From Nelumbo lutea (Eukaryota; Streptophyta; Magnoliopsida; Proteales; Nelumbonaceae), in NCBI GenBank assembly GCA_022828595.1, contig JAKGHH010000005.1, positions 52,881,655 through 52,945,654 of the forward strand: a stretch of 64,000 nucleotides of DNA, written 5' to 3'. This document shows positions 46,146 to 57,479 of the stretch, piece after piece (positions within the stretch are counted from its first letter, which is position 1; the number at the start of each line of letters is the position of its first letter). Made by a program: the position numbers and the translations under genes. The notes under the pieces are model-generated. The model was not told where the DNA came from, did not search any database, and saw only the letters and a program-made list of their open reading frames with translations.

Positions 46146-48028
46146 CTATCTTCTACTCTCTAGGGCATCTTTTTTTCGATCTCCCTCCTGTTCCTTTTCT
46201 TTGTGTAGAATGTACTTTTTCAAGTACCCACGATAGATCATCTCTTCAATTTCATCGCGGAGGTTTCTATAGTTTTCTGTGTTGTGATCATGGTCCCGAT
46301 GAAAGTGACAATAGACGTTTAGGTTCCTGGTTGTTGGGTCTCCGCAGAGTCTAGGTGGCCATCTGACGATAGGGGAATCCTTTATTGCCATTAAGATCTC
46401 TCCTCGCTTCGTGTTCAAAGGGTTGTAGTTCATCATTTCCTCTGAAGAGGTCCTGGAACGCCGACCCGACCTATAACTTCGCGAGGGGGATTTGCTTCTT
46501 CGCTTGGGGGACTTACTTTTCTTTCTTTTCTTGTTGCTCGTTCCCTCTTCCTCCCTCTTCCTTTTTTTTCCTGGCTGGTTGTCAGTTTTTTGGTTTATTT
46601 CCTCTTCAGTGTTGATAAACTGGTCTGCCGACTGGAGGAATTCGGTGATGTTTTTTGGTTTGTTGGCTACAACGTGCCACTTGAACACTTTATGGGTGAT
46701 GCCTTTGTGTGCTGCGGTGAGACGTACTACTGGGTCAAGGTCCGATATTTGCAGGCATGTCTCATTGAAGCATTTGATATAGCTGTGGGTTGACTCTCCC
46801 TCCCCCTGCACCATGTTCAGAAGGCTCTCCTATGACTTCAGACACTTCTTACTAGTGATGAAGTGGGTCGTGAACATGTTTGCGAACTGCGCCTAACTTT
46901 TGATGGTACTCGATGCCAGGTTTCTGTACCAAGTCCGAGCTACTCCTTTGAACGTGGTGGAGAAAGCCACACACACACAAGCCTCATCGGCCCCGACGAG
47001 GTGCATTTGGGACTGAATGTGTCAACATGATCATTGGGATTAAATGTCCCATTGTACTTGTCTAGCGGTGGGACCTTGAAATCTTTCGGCATTGGGGTTG
47101 CTAGGAGCTCGGGTGTTAGGGGAGAAGGTCGGCTCAAAAGAGTAGGCATTGTTCCTATGGCCACCGAGCTTACCTTCTCTCTTTCTCGACCTTGGTCAGC
47201 CGGATGGTTGGGCTTTGCTGCTGGATCATTTCTTGGTGATGAATGACGAGTCTTGCAACGTCGCCGATGCTGCTTTTTCGGTGGAGCGACATTTATACTG
47301 TTGGCCTCTGTGTTGTTAGGCACTTCGATTTTACTTCGAATAGTAGGGCGAGCTGGTTAAGAGATTCTTCTCGCCGCCTTCTCTTCATCATGTGTTTGAT
47401 GTTGGCTGCTGCGAGGAACTGAGGGGTCTCTCTTGGAGCCCGCACCTCAGACCTCAGATCGGTGCGCCACATGGGAAATTTGATGGCTGCACCTCTCAGG
47501 CTGGCTGGGTTCGAGTCTATTCCTCGGACTTTCTCTTCGAGAAGAAGGGGGAGTACGTCAATCACCTACAACACCCTGGGGCGGGGTTTGCCTCGAATTG
47601 GGAGCCAGTACTTGCGAAGTTCTCTCCCTGCGGGGCGGGGATTGGCGCTGGTTGTTCACCGAATGGTTTGGTTGCAGTGGTGGGAACTGCTGCTGATACT
47701 GTTGATAAAAGTAATATTGCTAGAACTGATGAATCTGCTGCATGTGAATCTGCATCGTTCCGACACTGTGGACAAGGTCACTGAACTGGGAGTGTCCAAT
47801 CCTAGGGGGAATCACAGAAGGCTCCGATAATGTGGCGCTCACTTGGGGGAGCGGAACACTCACCTGTTGGGCAATGTGGGGTGCGGACAGTGATGGGACT
47901 CCAGATATGGTTAGAGGAATGGTGAACTAACTAATTGTCACCGAGGGTCCTTGGGGAGCGACTATTTTCTGCTCTTGCCCCCTAGTGATGTTCATGTTAC
48001 CCTTACCATTGTGGCTGGAAGATGCCAT
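46146..48028 (-). pseudogene. gag of element 3 (frameshifted)
   Basis: The start MASSSHNGKGNMN is at 48028, followed by a stop at about 47926. Later pieces: 47323-46940 with PMPKDFKVPPLDKYNGTFNP, the gag core, and 46814-46146 with GESTHSYIKCFNETCLQI, a Lys/Arg/Ser-rich stretch (SKSPKRRSKSPSRSY) and a decayed zinc knuckle CHFHRDHDHNTENY whose last Cys is Tyr. Confidence 0.82.
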
Positions 48029-48084
48029 TGAGGTTGAGACTGAGTTTGAAACTGTAAAGAAATTGGGATGCCCTTTCAATCATA

Positions 48085-48102
48085 TTCCCACATACAACGC
48101 CA
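48085..48102 (-). other. Primer-binding site, tRNA-Lys-like, element 3
   Basis: The minus strand reads TGGCGTTGTATGTGGGAA two bases after the LTR end. It differs from the perfect tRNA-Lys(UUU) complement at three central positions (CC to TT and C to A). Confidence 0.7.
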
Positions 48103-48104
48103 AT

Positions 48105-48737
48105 TGATGATGCGCGATCTGGAAGCTCCTAGATGGAGGATGACTTAGACCTTAGTCGTGTAGCGAGTTGGACCAAGTTGCAAGACAAAGGATTAGAGCA
48201 CCCGGGGCGGTTAACCTGACAAGGTCGCTCTAATGCTTAAGTCAGTACTGTGTCGTGATTGCGAGATAAAATCTGAGTGATAGAGAGCTTGGATGCAAGT
48301 AATCGCGCGTACCTGGACCATGGAGGGGTTGATGCCTTTATATAGCTGAGTTATTGCAGGTTTCTCGGAATAGTTCCGAGATTTGCAGCCTGAATGAATG
48401 AGATCCGATTCCGCTTTAGACGGGGAGTAACGTATCAGCCAATGAACTTTATTCTCGCCACCCGATTCGGATGGGGCGAAGATAAGGCTTGTCGTTATGC
48501 GATATCATCCCGCAATATTCGAAGTCTACTGGGAAGCTATTGGGATTTATTACCTGTCACTTCGGTTCCTGGGCCCCAAACTCGATTAGCCGCCGAGGTG
48601 ATCTTATGCAGAAGTGACTTTATGCCAAAGTGACTTTCCGACAAGCTCCGCATACCGCTGACTAAACTCCCCTTGCTGAGTTGTCATACTACATGCAGAT
48701 CAAGTCCACGTGACTTTTGCCAAATTACCCGTCATCA
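48105..48737 (-). repeat. 5' LTR of element 3
   Basis: 633 bases. In element orientation it starts TGATGACGGGTAATTTGG and ends GCGCATCATCA. A TATA-like CTATATAAAGGC lies on the minus strand near 48337-48348. Confidence 0.85.
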
Positions 48738-48867
48738 AGATTAACGAGCGACATCGTTACTTCTGATTCACCAAACTGCCATATTATAAAATCTTAAGTT
48801 TTTTTTTGTACTCTGTTTTAAATGCAGGGGGATTTTCCTCATTTTCTGCACCATTCTTTTGTTGGTT

Positions 48868-48970
48868 AGGGAAGGAATACAAATATAAATACGTAGAGCG
48901 CAAATAAATACAAACTAATACAAAATATAGGGTTTTGCACTGTACAAATATCTGTACTCCTTCCAAACTG
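48868..48970. mobile_element. MITE-like foldback element (new site)
   Basis: GGAAGGAATACAAATATAAA and, inverted, GGAAGGAGTACAGATATTTG form arms of about 30 bases around a 35-base core. The paralogous units at 7030 and 35900 have no insert here, so this copy moved in after the units arose. Confidence 0.6.
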
Positions 48971-50463
48971 AGCCTTAATTACAAATCGCGGAAACTCTAT
49001 AAAGAAAAAAAGTGGGAAACAATGTGCCTATGGATTGCTACAAAAGTAACTAATGAACTACTTTATTATTGTATGATTTGCTTGCTTGGAAATATAGTTG
49101 GGTTTACTCACTGTGTTGGCTTTCTCGTCTGAAACTTCAAAATACAGACGGCGACGATCGACCATAACTTCAAAATATAGGGATTGTTTTATGGATTTTA
49201 TGGATCTGCTACAAACAAGACTTAATGGGCCACGTAAGGCATTCAAGAGTGAATATATACATCTATTCTCAATCATACAGATTACTGAGATTTGAAGTGG
49301 GTAGCTAGGTGAGATATTACTTGAGTTATTATATAGAATAGTAGATAGCATGTGTCATTTGTTAGGTTACTAACAATATTAGAAACAGTAAAACAAAGGC
49401 AATTTCAGTTTTTTTGGGTAATCAAGCTTCTTAGAGTTGAAGGTGAGACGATAAGTCCTATTACCTCAGTGCTTGAATAGACCTATCTTATCTCCTTTCT
49501 CACACCTACGATTCAAATTAAACAAGTAAAATACCACAGATGAAATCACTCTTAATTCTCTCTAGATCCTTCCTGCAGCTAACTGACTCCCTCCCTGATT
49601 AAGACAAAATCTTTCTATAATTCTCTAAAATGTCATTACGCAATGTTGGTCTCGGCTATCTCTCTGTGGTCTTTGGTCCCTTGGTAATATTATTTTTCAT
49701 AATCTTTGATCAAATTCTTTTAAAGCCCATGCATCACGTTCTAAACTTCTAATTATAAGAAATATTATTGTGCCAGAGATGATGACAACATACCATTCAA
49801 TTGTTTAAATCTCATTTTTCATCTCAAATTCTTCTTGTAACATTACTCGTCTAATTAAAAATACTTTTAAGTTCAAAATATAGGTATTAATTAACTATTA
49901 AGCAAACATTTTTTTTGAGACCCACACAAGTTCCATAATAATTGCATCACTTGCTAGAGTCATAATCTCCATATTCTTTTATTCTTTTATGAGAGGAAAA
50001 CTTATTAGTGGTAGAGGGACCTCACTAGTCATAATTCTTCATGGGTAACCAAAAAAAAGGAAGAGAAAAGAAATTTAAATCTGTTTTGAACCTCAAATAA
50101 AAAATAAGATAGTCCTTCTCAACAGCTAATTTTCTTGTTTCCTCTTCCTCCCATCGTGCATTTGATTTGATTGGATTGCTAAGCAACAGAACATATTGAC
50201 TACGTACACTCTTCTTATTAGACTAGAACCGAGAAGACCAACCTGGAACCTTGGGAGTTGGGAGTGGAGAACTGAGAAGATTCGGTTTTCACATTACGTT
50301 AGATACAAGTTACAACGCATAGGACAAACCTATAAACGGAGATAATGTTTTAAAAAACAGAAGGGATAACTTGTAAATCTGCTTGTTCAAGGGATGTTCC
50401 ACAGTCCGTTTTATTTTTGAAAACAAAAAACATTTTGCCCTATTAGTTCCTCTAATTTCAAAG

Positions 50464-50514
50464 CGCCGTCTGTGGGTTAAAAGCCACGCACTCTACCGGC
50501 TGAGCTAAGACGGC
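50464..50514 (-). pseudogene. tRNA-Lys(UUU) pseudogene, T arm deleted
   Basis: The D arm and anticodon loop are recognisable (box A has TAGCTCAGCCGG) and the 3' acceptor strand is present. The region from the anticodon stem to the T arm is missing: CTGTGG is joined to GTTAAAAG, consistent with a 22-base loss between GTGG microhomologies. Box B is gone. Confidence 0.88.
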
Positions 50515-50884
50515 TTCACGTTTTACTTAAGTGAATATTGAAGTAGAGGGTTAATTGAATCGTTTAGAAATATCAGAGATGCAACCGGGGCAGATTGTGT
50601 TATGTTTACGGCCAATTGGTTTTCATGAATGGTTTACTAGTTACTTCTTCAGCGAAAAGTTGAAAACTATGGACCAAGCTCATTTATCTATGACCTGTTA
50701 TACTATGTGTTTACAAAGAAAACAATTTTATTTACATGAGATATATGGAGAAATATTTGTAAATCCCATACATTTTTCTTACATACTCTGATGTCAACCC
50801 TTTAATTATCAAGTGATTTTAGGATTTGATAGTATATGTTTTGAAAATCCCCTCCTAGGAATTGGATTAAACCCAATACAGATG

Positions 50885-51000
50885 GGCTGTAAAGGTTCCG
50901 TTTGAAAAGAATGCAAAAATACATACAAAATAATATAAAATACAAGATTTTGTACTCTATATATTTGTATTCCCTGTTAGTCTTTTTCTTGAGCTCTATT
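50885..51000. mobile_element. MITE-like foldback element (decayed)
   Basis: It lies at the position of 9345-9485 in the unit. The left arm has been shortened and the right arm (ATATTTGTATTCCCTGTTAG) is kept. Confidence 0.45.
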
Positions 51001-51459
51001 TGAAGCAAGAGATTAAAACTGGTGCCTAATTACCACTGAGAAAGAGAGAAGCATGCCTTCTCAGAATTCCTCTAGGGTTTAGACGAACAACTCCTTTTGC
51101 CAGCAATAAGAAGTAGAGCATATGGAACTAAAGATCTATACCCACACGGATTTTTTAATAGAAATCTTGAATGTTAATATTAAACTGCAAATAAAGTGGT
51201 GCTTCTAACACATTTTTAATGGAAATTTAGAGCTCGTTTGACACAACTTTCCGAGTGGTCTTTCAGCTATTTACAAGTCGGGTAGACCAATTTTCAGTCT
51301 ATTCCTATTTGGTTCATGGAAGATCTAGCTGCCAAAAGCTAGAGCGTTGAAAAGACGCAAGAACCCATTTTGAGCTGATTTTGAGAAGCTCTAAATGGAG
51401 TTTTTCGCATCTTTCATGTTTTATTCTCGTACGAAAAGATACAAAAAGATGCATAGAAA
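51001..51459. other. Intergenic, no gene seen
   Basis: AT-rich with no coding signal. A phrase AAGTGGTGCTTCTAACACATTTTTAATGG near 51195-51225 resembles the subterminal motif of the CACTA end to its right and may be a remnant of the same element. Confidence 0.45.
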
Positions 51460-51656
51460 GACGTGATATACGGTGGCGATCTGATACTTTTTAATGACAT
51501 GCAATTTAATATTTGTTGCTAAAATAATACATATAGTGGCGTTTCTAATATACATATAGTGGCATTTTTAACATTTGCCCCTAAATCTCATATTTATTGA
51601 CAATTCAATAAATGTCATTATAAAACATGCCACTAAATCTAGACTTTGTTGTAGTG
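51460..51656 (-). mobile_element. CACTA (En/Spm-type) transposon terminus
   Basis: The right edge, read on the minus strand, is CACTACAACAAAGTCTAG, the canonical CACTA start. It is followed by subterminal repeats TTTAGTGGCATG, AAATGCCACTA and GAAACGCCACTA in both orientations. No matching left terminus is found within several kb, so this is a truncated end. Confidence 0.6.
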
Positions 51657-52929
51657 TTTTAACTCTTTCCAAAATAAGCCTAAGCTGCGTTTGGTTGGAG
51701 TGTAAATGATGAACTGTTGCAAATTTGTGTTCCAATTCAAATTTGCATTCATTTGGCAAGGCTGCAAAAATTCATGAGGTTTTGGTGCAAAATAGTGTAT
51801 AGACTAGGGTTTGTATAATAAACAAGAGTAAATATTGCTTTTAGAAAACAAAAGAAAATTTTTCTCTGATGGTTGGTCGAAGTAAATAGGTGTTCTAGTT
51901 GCATCAATTTCGAGTGTTTTCTCTAAAACCCTTGAAAAGAAAGAAAGACAGTAAATAGGTATTCTAGTTGCATCTCTTTTGCCTTTGAATCGGTAACTTT
52001 GATCTCTAGCGCTAGTTTCTAAGAAGGCATTTTTAATTCCTAGCCATACATTTTTATAAAACTAAAATCTTACTAGTAGTTGTTCTAGAAATTAAAACAA
52101 AATGTTTGTAAGCATGCAAACACTAACAAGAACAGATACATCCTATATCCTGATAAGATTTGAAGAAGATTCAGACACAGCAAGAGATTGATGTAGTCCA
52201 GTAAATTAAATCTGGTACTATAAACAAAGTTGATAAGTATAGATCTTTATGATAAAATCACAGTAAGAGATTGAGTATAAAAATAAAAGAACACAGATAA
52301 AAGAAAAACTATGAAAACAAACAATTATTCAGTAGTTTGCTAAAGCCTCAGGCCATTAAAACAGTATCCCAGAGTAGTGAATTAATATTGCTCATTCAAG
52401 TGATGTAACATCAGAATTTTCAAACTCTATATTTTGCATCATAGTTAAGTGGGGTTTTTTAAGCTTATTTTATCGATTGCCTCAACCTCAAACTGGACAA
52501 TATTAACTTTTATTCTATTTGGTTGATATTCTGTCACTCACCTCTACAATGCCATTATCTTGCTTTATAGGAACAATTTAACATTAATATTGTTAAGAGA
52601 ATGGAAATGATGCAGAAGGTGTTGATGAGACTGGTGGAGATGGGGTTCTTGGGTAATGGTGGAGGTAGAGGAGATCAGGGTGGAGGCAACGTTGGTATGG
52701 CGGTAGTACCTGAACTCTTGGTATGCCATTAAGTTTAACAAAATAACCCTAGGAGGTCTTTTCGATGGTTGAGATTGGAGGAAATGATTAAAACAAGTGG
52801 AGCAATGGAATCGGGTGCATCACTTAGGTGGTTTAGAACCATTAAATCATTTATATTAAATTTGAAGTATCCAACACAATACAACGTACAAGTTTTGGGT
52901 ATCATATATCATAGCATGGAGATCTTTCT
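51657..52929. other. Intergenic, no gene seen
   Basis: Includes a short GGTGGAGGTAGAGGAGATCA stretch near 52660 that might be gag-like or chance, and a GCTGCGTTTGGTTGG motif near 51683 as often found at MITE ends. No feature I can support. Confidence 0.4.
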
Positions 52930-54165
52930 TTAGGCCCCCTTCGCTTTTCGTAAGTTATTTATTCGAGTAAATGTAATTATCTGGGTAAGTTTTTCGTGGT
53001 ATACACTTACTCAAGTGTAGGTATATATCACTCACTCAGGCCCTCAAAGGACACTCAGATATCAGGATTAATACCACAGAAGCACATATGAACAACTTGC
53101 AATCGACCCCTATGTTGCGGTGAACTTGCGATACACTGTCACTTCTGTGATGAACTCGTAATACATGAAGCAAAACCGCGATAAACCCACAGTCCACAGG
53201 GACCTATCCAAAGGACCTAAGCCCACTTGAACGTGCGGTGAAGCTACACCCATTACAATGTGCGATGAACTCATAGCCCACGAGCCCACTCTTGACGATG
53301 GGCTAGAAGGAACAGCAGGCCGAGCCCATGGCGAGGCTCGCATATGTCTAGACGCACATGAACCCACGACAAGAAAAGAACCTTGCAAGCCGCCACATGG
53401 AATTGGCAAAGTACCAACCGCTGAATGGTAACGTCACCATTATAACATAAGATTAGTTATAACGCGCATAAAAGGTAGTAACACACGTGAATAATGAGGG
53501 ATCTCGAGGATAAGGAAATCCAATCCCTGAGAAGATCCTCATGAAATATGTGGCGATACCCCAGTAGCGCATCCAATAATTGACAGCAATTCAAATATTC
53601 CCTTCCCCGATATAGAGCAAATATCCTCATCTACTACCTATGAAGATCTTGGGATCCCCTCCATAAATAGGGATCCTCCTTGTATTAGAAATCATCCGAT
53701 CCCAAGCAATCTGTCACCTAATACCCCTGAGTTATCCCCATTACCCGCATCCTCAACCCAAAAGATCCTCACTTTCTAGTCCACGAGACCCTTCTCTGTC
53801 TTTCAAAGAGACCGCTCCTCATCCCAGCCTTACCGCGCCTACACCGAGTAAGTGTATTTACCCATGTTCATTTATTTCTTACGTAAATAAGGCAATGACC
53901 ATTTTAGCCATAAAAATCCATTATTAAAAGGTGCATTTTTGTTCGAATCAAGTGTTAATAACTTTCGCCCTAGGTGAGAAAGTTATTACCCACCTAAGAG
54001 ATGGGTATCGCTTACCCAAGTAAGTGATACATAGGAAAATAAACATTTCCTGGTCCCAACATAAATCTAAAAAAAGGAATATGGGATTTCTGGTCAATGG
54101 GAACCAAAATCCCATTGACCAACTTTCCCTCCTCTCAAAATCCAAAAAAAGAATGCCCCCTTAGT
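52930..54165. repeat. Unclassified repeat with LTR-like promoter or long TIR
   Basis: Both ends carry similar inverted motifs (TAGGCCCCCTTCGCTTTT at the left; complement of the right end CTAAGGGGGCATTCTTTTTT). Just inside, both have CACTTACT(C/T) followed by a GTATA/GATAC-type motif. A CCATAAATAGGGATCC core promoter lies near 53660. No ORF is convincing; the minus-strand frame at 53409-53110 has no recognisable domain. Could be a non-autonomous DNA element or an old solo LTR. Confidence 0.35.
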
Positions 54166-55410
54166 TTGGTCAAGCTCTGTCCTATTCTAAGCATTGCTAT
54201 CTCATTCAAAGAAAGTGGTGCATAAGCTTGGAAGTATCTTATTCGACAACCAAAATTAAACCTTTGGCCATCTAATTAGCACGAACCTCTACTTTATTCT
54301 CCATTCCTTGATATTTCCTATAGCACCATGAATCCTCTACTTTATTCTCCATGAAAAAGAATGTGTATTAAAATAATATTTATTGAGGATCCTAGGTCCT
54401 GTTTGTATCTTTGAGCTAAATATTTTAGTTTTACAGTCTATGAGTTATGCTATAATTTGTTATAGGTTTTAGACACTAAAAGAACATTCTACACATGGTT
54501 TAAAAAACTAAAAAGGATTGTCTTCTAGTAAAGGCCAAGTGTGTCCGAAATGGATAGGGAGTCATCATAAACAAAAAACCAACTTTAGTTGACATAATAG
54601 TAAAACATTTCAATGCTAAAAATCTAAAAACCCTTGTAGATTTTCTCACTAGTAACTTCTACTCTTAGGGTGCATTTGGTTTGTGGACAGGACTAGAATC
54701 AGAATCCTCAGGAATCGGAACCGGAATCATCTATTCTTAGCATCTGTTTGGTTCAGTTAGGAATCGGAATCGGCTTCTGATTGTTGTTGTTTGGTTCAAC
54801 TTGAAGCTGGAATTGGAATCGGCCAAAGTTTCCAATTTTTCCCTTGTTAAAAGAACTTCAAAAACATCCACTAATTATATATTTTCAACAAATACACACA
54901 TTGGCAACCTGCTACCAAGTGCATATATGAAGAAAATATGAAAAAAAAAGAAAAGAAAAACACATTAACAAACAAAAATCACAAAAAACAATCATTCTCC
55001 ACTATAAAAAAAATGTACAACAATTTCTCACAAAACCCATCTACAAAAAATTGACCCTTCAAAATCTGTAGAAAAAAGCAGCGAAGGCAACATTGAAGAT
55101 GCAGGGGGATGAGATGATGAACACAATGTCAAATTATTAGAGGCAAGATCCTTGTTTTTAAGTATGAACAACTCTAGTTGATTCCCTAGCCAGAGAAGGG
55201 GTACGACCATTCACATTAGGATTCATGATGCTGAAAATCTGTCCTTCCATGGATTTAAACCCGTGACAAACTGAACATTGGGTCATTGGCTGCAGTCTAT
55301 TGGTTATTCACATTTTTGTCCTTCACCACTTGTATCAGTTGCAGCAGCTAAATGGGCCTAGACTAAGGTTGCAATCTACTTAATAATATAATGTTAACTC
55401 CTGCATCAAG
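54166..55410. other. Intergenic with a MITE-like segment
   Basis: Near 54670-54830, GGGTGCATTTGGTTTGTGG is followed by repeats of GGAATCGGAA(T/C)CGG and TTTGGTTCA, a vocabulary common in plant MITEs. I could not fix its ends. Otherwise AT-rich without genes. Confidence 0.4.
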
Positions 55411-55998
55411 TTAGTACTTAATGTTAACTCCTGGAACAATCCCACTTGTCAAAGCCACCCCGCCAATCTGAAGCAAAAATGTAGTACTTAAATTACAATT
55501 CGGTAGCACAGTATTGAATTGTTTATCCTACATCTCCAATACTCACCAATTATATGCTACAAAAGAGCTTCCTCTGAAGATCTATACGCCCTGCCAATTT
55601 AGAATGAAACAGTGTTAATGATTATGTCAAGGCGCACCATCTCCCAGTAGAATACACACATACATACACAGAGAACCTACTTGTTGAAAGAATGCTAAAC
55701 TAGTTATTGCCTCTACAAGACCGAGATTGTCTTCCTTCTTCAGTATGGTTGGGAAAACCGGGTAGTTATCCCAAATGGACATTCCACCATTAACACCAAG
55801 ATATAAACCCTTTGACATGTCCGATCTTCTAGCGAAATCAATATGTCATGTATCTTCCAACATATCCTCGTAGTCATGAAACCTGGTGGTAAAGTAAAAT
55901 AGTTATGAAGATATATAACTGATCACCAAGAACGAGGTGGTGGTGGGTACTCATCTTGAACCAAAAGCAGAGGGTAGAATAGACCCATAGGGAGGAAC
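55411..55998 (-). pseudogene. Unrecognised spliced gene, 3' end (three exons, one in-frame stop)
   Basis: Three exons join in phase. Exon a (55998-55927), after acceptor AAACAG, encodes FLPMGLFYPLLLVQDEYPP and PPRSW across the junction. Exon b (55882-55681) runs from FHDYEDMLEDT through IDFARRSDMSKGLYLG, MSIWDNYPVFPTILKK and LVEAITSLAFFQQ, with donor GTAGGT. Exon c (55467-55411), after acceptor TGCTTCAG, encodes IGGVALTSGIVPGVNIKY and a TAA stop. The hydrophobic start of exon a and the Gly-rich C-terminus suggest a membrane or membrane-associated protein, but I do not recognise the family. A TGA falls between DT and HIDF in exon b where TGG or CGA would be expected. Upstream exons are not convincingly visible. 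Confidence 0.5.
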
Positions 55999-57479
55999 CT
56001 GTTTTTAAAACCATTAGAAATCAATTGAATCCTAATGCAATCCATTCTATTCTATATAAGTCATATCACAAAGGGAAGAATTGGGTTGAGGTTTGCCATT
56101 ATCATCCTTCTGATAATAAGAGGCCAAATAGCCATGCCTATTTTTTGTAAGCATCAAGTATCGGAACATACCAGCAAGCAGGAAAACAAAGCTAAAACCA
56201 ACAAGTGATTAATAGAAAAAATTGAAGAGAAGAGAGATCAACATGGTACTCATTTTTTATTTTCCAGAAAAACAAAAACAAAAACATGGTATTCATATTT
56301 TTTTCAGTTCAAAATAAGTTTACTGAGCTAATTAAGGAGTTTTCAATTACAGGGGTTTTCATCAAGAAAATTTATATTGTTTTTTTTTTAAGATATTGAA
56401 ACTCCTAGATTGTTTCTGCTTATTTATTTATTTATCTATCACTTATGATAATGACAATAACAACAACTATGCGATTTTTATGATACACATTGAAATATGC
56501 ACCTTAAGCTGCAAAATAAAAACATAGAAGACAGTTGGAGCATAACCTTGACATAACATAAGAACATAGAAGACACAATGCACCATTTACCAATCATATG
56601 GTTCTCATTAGTAGTCTTTCATTTTGCTTCCTGAACTGCGAGTGTGATTTCATCCCAAAACTTAATACACATGAAGGTAGCACCATATCCTCAAACGAAA
56701 TCAGGGTCTAGTAATATGCAAAGCAACATACACATGAGGTGCCCTTAGTTTAGAATGATTTGGGGAATTGATCTATTGGTTGAATTACTAAAAAAAAAAA
56801 AAAGAAAAGAAAACCAACAAGTGATTCCATGTCCAGATCAGGTTCATCCTGTTAAGACAACAATTCCAAGTCAGCAAAGATGTTGAAATTAAGTAAAACC
56901 ATTGAGTAATCTTGAAATTAAGGTAAATAAGGTTCCGTATGTCAGCAAAAGGAAAATTAAAAAAAAAAAAAAAAAGCTTAAGTCATTCATGTCTATTTTG
57001 TCCTGACATTATGCTTGGCCTCAACTTTGCTAAATTGTGAGTTGTGACATTGATGTAACTAAAGATATCAAGCAATGCCTGATCTTCTTTGTAAAGAGTG
57101 TGTAAGGGGTTTATCTTCAATCACATCCATCTATAGGGAAATATTGGCTCCTTGGCTATATAGAATTAGAGATTTGTGTAAAACGCCATTGTTATTCAAC
57201 GACAACTACGAGTTTTAGATCATTTGCCCACACAATAAAGAAAATCTTTTAGATCATTTGTTCTCTTATTACTCTATTATCTTCACCGCTTAGGCTAGGG
57301 CAACTGTTAAAACCCTCATCTCAAAATCTGAGGGGAAGCAAACTTTGGGAACCTTTGTGAAAGCTGGCTTAAGGAATCAAAAATAGATCAGAGGGAGAGG
57401 AAGAGGGGGGAGGAGTGGATCTCTTGGGTAGAGATCGTCAGCTTTTTATTTTTGCTTGTTCTTTACGATCCAAGATAGG
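55999..57479. other. Intergenic, possibly introns or lost 5' exons of the gene at 55411-55998
   Basis: One candidate small exon on the minus strand near 56180-56160 (acceptor TTGGTTTTAG, donor CTGGTATGT) and another near 56850-56815 are weak. Otherwise AT-rich DNA, with A-runs near 56790 and 56960. Confidence 0.35.

Larger units (their letters stand above)
38966..48737 (-). mobile_element. Ty3/gypsy LTR retrotransposon, Tat lineage (element 3), reverse orientation
   Basis: 9772 bases flanked by AGATT (38961-38965 and 48738-48742). The paralogous units at 6870-6874 and 35731-35735 show the site without an insert (AGATTCACCAGCG). In element order, from right to left: 5' LTR, PBS, gag, protease, RT, two RNase H domains, integrase, repeat zone, antisense gene (on the plus strand here), 3' LTR. 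All pol ORFs are broken. The family differs from element 2 in its LTR but has the same plan. Confidence 0.92.
48743..51000. repeat. tRNA-Lys-bearing unit, third copy (right part, after element 3)
   Basis: Continues the unit interrupted at 38965, starting AACGAGCGACATCG where the empty-site copies have CACCAGCGACGACATCG. It is more diverged than the other two, with deletions and an extra foldback element. It contains a broken tRNA-Lys at 50464-50514. No protein gene supported. Confidence 0.8.

Noticed and set aside
45667..46793. Several plus-strand frames opposite gag and protease of element 3
   Set aside because: Antisense shadows of decayed retroelement code.
53110..53409. 99-codon minus-strand frame
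   Set aside because: No recognisable domain and it lies inside a repeat; treated as chance.
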